Shown one piece after another: positions 31,463 through 38,402 of a DNA stretch of 44,046 nt. The translations under genes and the position numbers were made by a program. Origin of the DNA: a virus; the IMG/VR virus record IMGVR_UViG_3300025892_000041, positions 1-44,046 of that record. One strand, written 5' to 3'. Position 1 is the first letter of the stretch; every line of letters starts with the position of its first letter. Under the pieces are notes generated by a model. It was not told the origin of the DNA, did not search any database, and saw only the letters and a program-made list of their open reading frames with translations.

Positions 31463-31753
31463 TTATCTATTTATTTTCTTATAATTTGAAATTACATTAT
31501 CTATATTTGTAGGAATTCTAATTGTAGTACCTATAGGAATAAATAAAGAACCAAAATCCACTAAATTTGGATTAGCTATAGATATTATCCACCATAAAGT
31601 TGGGTCTTGATAAAATTGAAAAGCTAAATTATCAAATCTATCACCCCATTCTGTTATAGCATATATATCATTAATATTCTGAGGGATTTCAGGATATTTA
31701 TTTAATTGTGTAAAACTTTCTCTTTGAAAATTAGTAATATTATATCTATTCAT
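31463..31753 (-). CDS. LysM-like baseplate wedge protein (T4 gp53-like)
   Basis: A 96-residue protein with W-G-D-R-F-D-N-L-A-F-Q-F-Y, W-W-I-I-S-I-A-N-P and G-T-T-I-R-I-P, the standard LysM-like pattern of phage baseplate proteins of the gp53 type. It lies between the two largest baseplate genes. LysM in this setting is structural and may still contact peptidoglycan. Confidence 0.82.
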   Translation of the reverse strand: MNRYNITNFQRESFTQLNKYPEIPQNINDIYAITEWGDRFDNLAFQFYQDPTLWWIISIANPNLVDFGSLFIPIGTTIRIPTNIDNVISNYKKINR

Positions 31754-31763
31754 TATGTTGGGG

Positions 31764-33776
31764 TTAAGTTGTTAGAGATTTATTTGGTTGTTTATATTTT
31801 GTAATCCCATTATCTCCATCATAATTATTATCTGTATTATTTTTTAAACTAATAAATCTTTGAGGTCCAACATTTGTTAACTCACTTCCTCTATTACCCT
31901 CTATATTATAATCTAAGGTTTGATATGAAGGTAAGAAATCTTCTATTGGAGAAAAAGCTAAACTAACCTCTATTCTATGAGGAAGTTGTTTTACTGAAGC
32001 ATCTTTTTCACCTAAAGCATCTATTCCTATTTCCCATGTAGAATCATCAGGTACTGTATAAGTTAAAGATGTTATTACTCCTGGTGTTTGGTGTAAATAA
32101 CCCCCTACAGTCATTTTAACCATATTACCCCTCATAAATCCTGCAGTAGAATAATCAGGTGCTAATGATGATGCTAAAATATTTAATTTAGTAAACATAG
32201 GTATTAGTTCTGCTTTAGAAGTAGCCATTACTGTAAAATTTAAAGCTATATCTCTATTATACCCACTATAATTCTTAAATGAATTACCTCTACCTACATA
32301 TTGAACGTCATTCCAAGTAGCTCCATAAGTATCTGTAAATCCTGATATATATGCCCTAAAATGTAAAAATGAAGATTCTCCATTAGCATACTCTCCATTA
32401 CTTATAATAGCAATATTAAAATCACATAAATCATCAACTGGTAATAAAGAATCAGGTGATCTTGCAATATAAGGTTTTAAAGCTGTAATTTTATCTAATG
32501 CTTCCATTTGAGAAGCTGGTATTCCATAATTAAATACATTTCTTACTACTGCATCACTTCCACTAACGGCATATGTAGCATGTTGACCTGGATCCCCTAA
32601 ATTTACACTTAGTGATTTATTTTTAGTTTGGTAATCGGGGGATGTACTAATTATTTTAGATACAGCTGTGTTTAACTCTAATTCTTCAGATAATATTACT
32701 TCATTAATAAAATTTCTGGGGTACGTAAACCTAAAGGAATTTTTAGCATCATCAGAATATGTAGCAAAAGTATCACCATATAATAAAGTAGATCTTCCAT
32801 TAGGTTGAACACCATTATATAAAGGATTTGATGCTGCTAAATTTTGATAGTTTCTTATTGCATTGTATGTAGGTTGTTCCCTGAATATATTTGTTTTACC
32901 TACACCCAATATAGAACCAGGACCTCCACCATAAGAATATAATACAGGAGATTTTTGATTTTCTCTATTTGCTTTTGGGTTATAGGTAAATCTAGCACCA
33001 TTATTTTTACCTAATCTTTGAACTAAATTTAAATCTTGCTGTTTTTGAAAATTTTTATTTTCTTTTCTAGATTTACCCTTTTGCCCCGTTTGTATAAAAT
33101 ATTGAAGATTTGTTAATCTATTAATTTCTTCTGCTTGGTCATTTTTAACTACAGCTGAGTATAAATTTAATGCTCCTCCCCCAACTCCAACTTGATTTGC
33201 TCCATCTGATTTTAAAGGATTATCTATACCTCGAATCATACCTGAGGGGCCACCTAAAGCTCCAATAGGGTTTATTCCATTTTTATTTAAATGGGCACCA
33301 GCCCAACCAAATCCTGCTTGAAGTAGAGTACCTATAGGTAGGTAAGCACCCTGATTCATAATTCCTGCAAAATAACCTACTCCAAATGATGATTGAGTTT
33401 TTACACTTGCTCTTGATAATAAATTTTCTTTTAAGATAAATTGTAGTCCCCTTGGAGATTTATCATCAGTAAACATTTTAAGTAATCTACTTGCATCTTT
33501 AATTGCATATAAAGGAGCTAGTAAACCTCCTCTTAATAAAAAATCGGGTCCTGATTTAGCGGGCAATCCATTTTCTAAAAATTGAATTGCTGGGTTTAAA
33601 GCATTACCTATCCCACCAGAATTCCCATCAATTATTTGACCAGGAATAGGTTCTACCATATAAGGTTGATTACTAGTACCAGAGTTAGGTCTATCCCCTC
33701 CAAATCTTAAACTTTTTAAGTTTGTTTTTAGATTAACCAAACGGCCATTACTTTCAGGTGTTAAAGTACTAGACAT
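31764..33776 (-). CDS. Baseplate/tail-tube-initiator-like virion protein, 670 aa
   Basis: The N-terminal 250 residues are Gly/Asn-rich with hydrophobic patches (F-G-V-G-Y-F-A-G-I-M-N, L-L-Q-A-G-F-G-W-A-G). The C-terminal third (L-H-F-R-A-Y-I-S-G-F-T-D, Y-V-G-R-G-N-S-F-K-N-Y, M-V-K-M-T-V-G-G-Y-L) resembles the tube-like fold of tail-tube initiators and baseplate proteins, with a W-x-I-G-I-D-A-L strand near the end. Position between tape measure and LysM-like gene agrees. Exact T4 counterpart (gp48 or gp54) cannot be decided. Confidence 0.72.
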   Translation of the reverse strand: MSSTLTPESNGRLVNLKTNLKSLRFGGDRPNSGTSNQPYMVEPIPGQIIDGNSGGIGNALNPAIQFLENGLPAKSGPDFLLRGGLLAPLYAIKDASRLLKMFTDDKSPRGLQFILKENLLSRASVKTQSSFGVGYFAGIMNQGAYLPIGTLLQAGFGWAGAHLNKNGINPIGALGGPSGMIRGIDNPLKSDGANQVGVGGGALNLYSAVVKNDQAEEINRLTNLQYFIQTGQKGKSRKENKNFQKQQDLNLVQRLGKNNGARFTYNPKANRENQKSPVLYSYGGGPGSILGVGKTNIFREQPTYNAIRNYQNLAASNPLYNGVQPNGRSTLLYGDTFATYSDDAKNSFRFTYPRNFINEVILSEELELNTAVSKIISTSPDYQTKNKSLSVNLGDPGQHATYAVSGSDAVVRNVFNYGIPASQMEALDKITALKPYIARSPDSLLPVDDLCDFNIAIISNGEYANGESSFLHFRAYISGFTDTYGATWNDVQYVGRGNSFKNYSGYNRDIALNFTVMATSKAELIPMFTKLNILASSLAPDYSTAGFMRGNMVKMTVGGYLHQTPGVITSLTYTVPDDSTWEIGIDALGEKDASVKQLPHRIEVSLAFSPIEDFLPSYQTLDYNIEGNRGSELTNVGPQRFISLKNNTDNNYDGDNGITKYKQPNKSLTT

Positions 33777-33787
33777 ATAATTTTATT

Positions 33788-34093
33788 TTAACAAGATGCT
33801 CCGCTAGGTAAATTATTTTTGTATCTATTTGCTGGATCTTGTTGTCCAAAAGATTGTTCACCTAATTGTGATGTTGAAGGTGTAGAGTAAGCTATAGCAG
33901 ATGCCCCAAAATTAGTGTATGCTGGTGTTGTATTTTCAGGGGTACCAATATTAGAGTACTCATTATGTAGTAATGAATTACCTACAACACTTACATTATC
34001 TGGTGTAGATGGACTTGAATTTGGAGAAACGGGTACAGCTAATGTTGAACCGTTTGTTTCAAACTTATTTTTTAATGAATTTTCTGATGCCAT
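33788..34093 (-). CDS. Small Ser/Asn/Pro-rich virion-associated protein
   Basis: A 101-residue low-complexity protein (V-S-P-N-S-S-P-S-T-P-D-N) with no domain. It follows the tape measure gene and has a late-type element (34122-34136) in front; the leader is 28 bases. A small tail or baseplate part is likely from the context alone. Confidence 0.7.
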   Translation of the reverse strand: MASENSLKNKFETNGSTLAVPVSPNSSPSTPDNVSVVGNSLLHNEYSNIGTPENTTPAYTNFGASAIAYSTPSTSQLGEQSFGQQDPANRYKNNLPSGASC

Positions 34094-34121
34094 TTTTGTA
34101 AATTTTAATTATTAATTATTG

Positions 34122-34136
34122 TTTATTATAAATATT
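34122..34136 (-). promoter_or_regulatory. Late-promoter-like element upstream of 33788-34093
   Basis: AATATTTATAATAAA on the minus strand, overlapping the last codon of the tape measure gene. Confidence 0.6.
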
Positions 34137-36717
34137 AACCCATTTTAGAAGTTACAAGTGCTAATGATTTTCCAACTTTATTCCCATCCATAAACACATC
34201 ACCACCTTTTCTAACTTCTGATATTAATTCTTTTAGTAAAGCAACAACTTCTCCATTATTACCTCCCCCTAAACTAGTTCCACCAACTATAACATCATCT
34301 TTTCTAAACTTTTGAATTGGTTGACCTGGTCTTGAAATAAAATCTGCTGCCATACCACCTCCTCCAGTTGCTGCTTTATAATCTTTAGCTGCTAAACCTG
34401 CATCTATTGCTACTGATGCAGCTGTTCCTAATCCAGGAATAGTACTAGCTGCTCCTGATGCTAATTCTAATGCAGCTCCTGCAAAATCTCCCTTCATTGC
34501 TCTTTGTATACCAAACCCTACACCCGCTAATAAACCAATAACTGGTATCTTTTTAAGTAGTGATTTACCAACAGCTTTTACTCCTAATTTTGCACCTACT
34601 TTTAATCCTGTTTTACCTGCCATTTTACCCCCTTGCTTTGCTAATTGATCTTTTGCTGCTTTTCCAGCAAATCCTGATGCTATTTGTTTTGTTGAAAATT
34701 TTCCTGATGCTTTTGCTAATGCGTCAGGTTTTTTCTTAAAAAGACTTTTAATACCATCAAAAGTTTTAGACATAGCACCCCCTTTACCAAATACTACATG
34801 CATAGGATTCATCGCTGATCCCATCTTCATTGCTGACATGCCTATTGCTGCTCCTCCAGCTACAAATAAAGATGTAATTGGATTATCTTTTATCATTCCA
34901 AACATCTTTCCTATCATAGGTAAAACACTCATAATTCCATCTACTACTTTACCCATTACACTTGCCATAGTTTTCATCCCAGTTTGAAAAGTTGTACTAT
35001 TAACAAACTTTGAAATAGCATCTGCTACTTTAGTAGCTAAAGGTGCTAATGAATTTTGTAATACTCCTTTGGCTTGTTCTAATGCTCTTTGAGAAGCTTC
35101 AGCTGTTTTTCCTTGTTTAACTGTGTCTGCTAATTCTTTTTCAACAAGAGATGCTATAGCTTCTTTTTGGGTTTTACCTTCCTTCATTAATTGATTTATC
35201 TTTTTTTCAGCTGCTTCTCTTGTAGCTGCATCCATGTCACCAAGTTTATTTTGAAGTAAACGTGTTTGATTCATTTTATGCATTTCCTCAACACTTATAC
35301 CTAAACTATCAGCTAATGCTTTTTGTTGGATTTTATTTCCTTTAGTAGAATCATAATTTGCAGCAAGAATTCTTTCCATTTCTTTAGCTACTGTAACTTC
35401 ATCTCCTCTTAAAGAAGCAGATCTAAGTGCTTCTAAATTAAGATTTTTTCCTAATAATAATTCAGCAGCCATTTCTTTTTCAATAGAAGATTGAAAATCT
35501 AAATTTGCTTCACCCGCAGCTGCAACCTGATCTAATGTCATTCCTAATCTTTTAGCCTGGAATGCTGCTTTTGCTAATGCCTCAGGGTTGGCCCCAATAT
35601 TAGCTATTGATGATGCTGAAGCTGATGAAACTTCTTCCATTACATCATTCATACTTATAGCTGAGTCAGTTGCAAAATTTAATCCTTTTACTATTGTACC
35701 AATTTCTGTAGCTGTGTCACCAAATTCTTTTCCAGATAATGTTGATACCTTAAATAGTCCCTGTGCAGCTTCTTCACTTAAACCTAAAAAATGGGTGAAT
35801 TTTTGATAGTTATTGATTTGTTCTTCAGATAACATTACTGAAGTACCTGCTACTTTATTTAAACCTATTAATGCTGATTTAGCTTCTTCAAAATTAAGAT
35901 ATAAATTACTATCTGCCATATCTGCTAAATTATTCTTCATCATTTTAGCACTAGTATTTGCTCCCATAAATGCTTTTCCTAAATCAGCTGTTTTTTGAGC
36001 GAATTTTTTACCTAATTTTAATAATGCTTGAAAACCTTTTACCATCATAGTAATCATTGCTACAGGATCTGTTATAAATCCTATAAAACTTTTACCTAAT
36101 GATCCTATACCAGCACCTAATACTTTAAATTTACCAGTTAAACCTGATGAATTTTTAGCTACTTCTAAAGCTGCTGAATTTGCATTATCTAAAGCAGTGC
36201 TTATACTTCCTAATCCTAATTTACCTGCTACAGTTTTAAGAGCACCTAAGGCTGCCCCTGTAAGACCCATCTGACTAGTAATTTTAGCAGATAAATCTAA
36301 TTGTTCTTGCAAACCTTTTTCAAATTCATCATTATAACCTTGAACTTTTTTTAATTCATCTTGTAATGATTTTTTTTGCTTTAACTCACCTCGACCCAAC
36401 ATTGAAATTTGGTAGTTTATAGCCTTTATTTTAGATTGTCTTTGTTGAATAAGTTTAGCAGCATCAGCTTGTTTAAAAGCTCCTTCAGCTGCTTTACTAT
36501 TAGCATCTGCTAATTCTTTTGATACCTTAGCTAGAGAATTTAATGATCCTGTAATATCTTTAGCTACTGCTTTAGCTACATTATCAGTTGATGATAGTGC
36601 TTCTTTAAATATATCACCTACCTTATCAGCAATATTTCTTAAAGCATCTTCAACAACTACTGCTGTTTCTTTTGCGCCCTTTTCTGCATCTATTTGGGAT
36701 TTACTCTTTTTGGCCAT
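34135..36717 (-). CDS. Tail tape measure protein
   Basis: This 860-residue protein has a long coiled-coil N-terminal half (V-E-D-A-L-R-N-I-A-D-K-V-G-D-I-F), a central helical part with many Ala/Lys, and hydrophobic Gly/Ala segments in the last third (A-G-G-A-A-I-G-M-S-A-M, V-I-G-L-L-A-G-V-G-F-G-I), all standard for tape measure proteins that set tail length and may help DNA cross the inner membrane. Position after the tail chaperone pair and before baseplate genes is the classical one. A late element precedes it. Confidence 0.88.
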   Translation of the reverse strand: MAKKSKSQIDAEKGAKETAVVVEDALRNIADKVGDIFKEALSSTDNVAKAVAKDITGSLNSLAKVSKELADANSKAAEGAFKQADAAKLIQQRQSKIKAINYQISMLGRGELKQKKSLQDELKKVQGYNDEFEKGLQEQLDLSAKITSQMGLTGAALGALKTVAGKLGLGSISTALDNANSAALEVAKNSSGLTGKFKVLGAGIGSLGKSFIGFITDPVAMITMMVKGFQALLKLGKKFAQKTADLGKAFMGANTSAKMMKNNLADMADSNLYLNFEEAKSALIGLNKVAGTSVMLSEEQINNYQKFTHFLGLSEEAAQGLFKVSTLSGKEFGDTATEIGTIVKGLNFATDSAISMNDVMEEVSSASASSIANIGANPEALAKAAFQAKRLGMTLDQVAAAGEANLDFQSSIEKEMAAELLLGKNLNLEALRSASLRGDEVTVAKEMERILAANYDSTKGNKIQQKALADSLGISVEEMHKMNQTRLLQNKLGDMDAATREAAEKKINQLMKEGKTQKEAIASLVEKELADTVKQGKTAEASQRALEQAKGVLQNSLAPLATKVADAISKFVNSTTFQTGMKTMASVMGKVVDGIMSVLPMIGKMFGMIKDNPITSLFVAGGAAIGMSAMKMGSAMNPMHVVFGKGGAMSKTFDGIKSLFKKKPDALAKASGKFSTKQIASGFAGKAAKDQLAKQGGKMAGKTGLKVGAKLGVKAVGKSLLKKIPVIGLLAGVGFGIQRAMKGDFAGAALELASGAASTIPGLGTAASVAIDAGLAAKDYKAATGGGGMAADFISRPGQPIQKFRKDDVIVGGTSLGGGNNGEVVALLKELISEVRKGGDVFMDGNKVGKSLALVTSKMG

Positions 36718-36723
36718 AAAGGT

Positions 36724-36740
36724 ATTTTGTTATAAATATT
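36724..36740 (-). promoter_or_regulatory. Late-promoter-like element upstream of the tape measure gene
   Basis: AATATTTATAACAAAAT on the minus strand, ending 6 bases before the ATG. Identical to the copy in front of the sheath gene. Confidence 0.68.
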
Positions 36741-36748
36741 AGAAAATA

Positions 36749-37048
36749 TTATTTTCTTGATGCTTTGGCAACATATGAGGGAGGTGAAACAGTTCTTTTA
36801 GGAGGAAGTTTTGATTTATTAGGATTAGCTAAATCTATGTCATTTTTACTTTTAGGATTATTTGCTTCTGATTGTTCTTTGTAAAATTCTGCTATTTTCT
36901 TAAAAGTAAAATTACGAAGCCACATGGGCATATTATACACAGTATCCCAATCATATCCTCCTTTACCATTAAATACTATATCATGGATTTGAGAAAATAA
37001 ACTACTTCTATAAGTTAGTGCTTCACTAGGCGTCAGGGAAAAAAAAAT
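36749..37048 (-). CDS. Tail assembly chaperone, downstream frame (start-less, expressed by frameshift)
   Basis: The frame is open from 37048 down to TAA at 36749 (99 codons) but lacks an ATG until well inside; the only early candidate is a GTG at 36938-36940, in the middle of what looks like one continuous domain (L-F-S-Q-I-H-D-I-V-F-N-G-K-G-G-Y-D-W-D-T-V-Y-N-M-P-M-W-L-R-N-F). It overlaps the end of the gp26-like gene in the +1 (equivalently -2) frame, with T9 at the overlap. In many phages the gene before the tape measure is read as a fusion through such a shift. The fused product would be about 340 residues. Confidence 0.72.
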   Translation of the reverse strand: MFFSLTPSEALTYRSSLFSQIHDIVFNGKGGYDWDTVYNMPMWLRNFTFKKIAEFYKEQSEANNPKSKNDIDLANPNKSKLPPKRTVSPPSYVAKASRK

Positions 37049-37769
37049 TTAAAGAAATTGGTACATCTATTTCTTCAAGCTCATCATACTCATTAGTAAT
37101 TGTGGCCTTTAATTCTATATCAGGCTGTATTTTTACTATATGATCTCGTAATGCTTTTGCATCTCTAGCTAAAAGATAATTATCAACAAAATCTCTAATA
37201 GTTTTACCTGATGTATCTCCTTCTACTGAAGTGATTAAATATTTCATTCTAGTAGAAATTTCAGGTGATGATGATTTGTTTATTTTTTGAATACCTTTAA
37301 TTTCGGCATCAATTTCTTTATCTAAACCGTCAGTTAATAATCTAAATGTTAATTTAGTTCCTGATGATGGTAGTTCCCAATCAAATTTATTTTCTCCACT
37401 TTTAAATAAACTTTTATCAAGTTCTTTATTTTTCATTAGACTTAAATCTACTATATGTTCTTGACCTTCATATCTAATTTTATAATCTTTACCGTATCCT
37501 AAAATACGTGAAGCAATTAAAATAGCATTTTTATCACCAATTAATATATCTTTAAGTTTTACATCAGTAATAATTAAAGCTTGTAATAATTTATCTAATA
37601 CTATGCCTTTAGCTATATAATTTTGATTAGTTAATATATCTTCTTCTTTAGCAGTCATATATTTCATTTCAATCTTACCAGATTTTAATGGATGACCTTC
37701 AGGATATAATAAACCTTTTGATGGTAATTCTACTTCTTCAGTGGGGAATTTAAATTTTGATTCAGACAT
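37026..37769 (-). CDS. T4 gp26-like tail assembly protein/chaperone
   Basis: This 247-residue protein has V-E-L-P-S-K-G-L-L-Y-P-E-G-H-P-L, I-E-M-K-Y-M-T-A-K-E-E-D-I-L-T-N and L-I-G-D-K-N-A-I-L-I-A-S-R-I-L-G-Y-G, signatures of the T4 gp26 family, called baseplate hub subunit in T4, and it ends in F-F-F-P-D-A. Its place between tail tube and tape measure is where other phages encode the tail assembly chaperone. The last codons include T9 (37039-37047) and overlap a second frame. It may be expressed from the element at 37793-37808. Confidence 0.85.
   Translation of the reverse strand: MSESKFKFPTEEVELPSKGLLYPEGHPLKSGKIEMKYMTAKEEDILTNQNYIAKGIVLDKLLQALIITDVKLKDILIGDKNAILIASRILGYGKDYKIRYEGQEHIVDLSLMKNKELDKSLFKSGENKFDWELPSSGTKLTFRLLTDGLDKEIDAEIKGIQKINKSSSPEISTRMKYLITSVEGDTSGKTIRDFVDNYLLARDAKALRDHIVKIQPDIELKATITNEYDELEEIDVPISLNFFFPDA
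37039..37047 (-). promoter_or_regulatory. Homopolymeric slippery site (T9) for +1/-2 frameshift
   Basis: Nine T residues on the minus strand read TTT-TTT-TTC-CCT in the zero frame. A shift by +1 or -2 on TTT keeps perfect codon pairing and enters the downstream frame (TCC-CTG-ACG). A -1 shift would hit TGA within two codons. Confidence 0.6.
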
Positions 37770-37792
37770 AGTTCTTATTTATTAATAACTTA

Positions 37793-37808
37793 ATTTTGTT
37801 ATACATAT
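37793..37808 (-). promoter_or_regulatory. Late-promoter-like variant upstream of the gp26-like gene
   Basis: ATATGTATAACAAAAT on the minus strand differs by one base from the late element. A host-type match CTTGG-N18-GTATATT (37811-37840) lies just upstream and overlaps the terminator hairpin, so which one is used is uncertain. Confidence 0.5.
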
Positions 37809-37817
37809 ATAATATAC

Positions 37818-37843
37818 AAAAAAGCTTGACGTATGCCAAGCTT
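37818..37843 (-). terminator. Intrinsic terminator after the tail tube gene
   Basis: A 7-bp stem AAGCTTG/CAAGCTT with an eight-base loop, followed by a T-run on the minus strand (T6 including the last two stem bases). It sits 26 bases beyond the tube gene stop and would partly insulate the tube gene from the chaperone gene. Confidence 0.75.
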
Positions 37844-37868
37844 AAATGTAAAATATATTGTTTTTCTT

Positions 37869-38357
37869 TTAGAAATTTAATACACAATAATCCATTCCTA
37901 ATGTTAATGAAATATTCATTACAGTAGTATCATCATCCCAATTCATATCTCCAAATGAAGCATCTTTAATAAATGCACCTTTAATAATCCACTCAGAAAC
38001 CACATCACCTACTGGGCCCAATACATCAATTGTTAAGTCTTTTTTATAGAAATCAGAATAACCATCTCTACCTGTAACTGATTCATGATGTAATCTCGTC
38101 CACTCCATTACGGCTTGTGCTCCTGAAGGTGTAATAGGATCAAATAATTCCATTGTTAAATCATTCCATTTTAATTTACCTTTTACTTTTCTATAGGTGT
38201 TTATATGATTTAATACTATTTCATCCTGCGCGAACCCCATTCCACTAACTCCTTTAATTATATACGATGGTATACCGTCAACATACAGTATAAATCTGTT
38301 AGCTACTTTTGGTTCAAAAGCTGTGAAAAATATTTCGTTTGGGTCTAATACTGCCAT
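37869..38357 (-). CDS. Tail tube protein (T4 gp19-like)
   Basis: This 162-residue protein has V-A-N-R-F-I-L-Y-V-D-G-I-P-S-Y-I-I-K, I-V-L-N-H-I-N-T-Y-R-K-V-K-G-K, W-T-R-L-H-H-E and C-terminal W-D-D-D-T-T-V-M-N-I-S-L-T-L-G-M-D-Y, all typical of the gp19 tube family; length equals that of T4 gp19 (163). It forms the inner tube hexamers. A late element lies in front and a terminator behind, which fits high-level expression of a major structural protein. Confidence 0.95.
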   Translation of the reverse strand: MAVLDPNEIFFTAFEPKVANRFILYVDGIPSYIIKGVSGMGFAQDEIVLNHINTYRKVKGKLKWNDLTMELFDPITPSGAQAVMEWTRLHHESVTGRDGYSDFYKKDLTIDVLGPVGDVVSEWIIKGAFIKDASFGDMNWDDDTTVMNISLTLGMDYCVLNF

Positions 38358-38371
38358 TTTTGTTTTATTTT

Positions 38372-38388
38372 ATTTTATTATAAATATT
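38372..38388 (-). promoter_or_regulatory. Late-promoter-like element upstream of the tail tube gene
   Basis: AATATTTATAATAAAAT on the minus strand, ending 14 bases before the ATG. Confidence 0.68.
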
Positions 38389-38402
38389 ATCGTTTTTCAT
38401 TT

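Noticed and set aside
36749-36940. Stand-alone 63-residue gene with GTG start
   Set aside because: The coherent protein sequence continues upstream of the GTG to the overlap with the previous gene, so a frameshift product is the better explanation.
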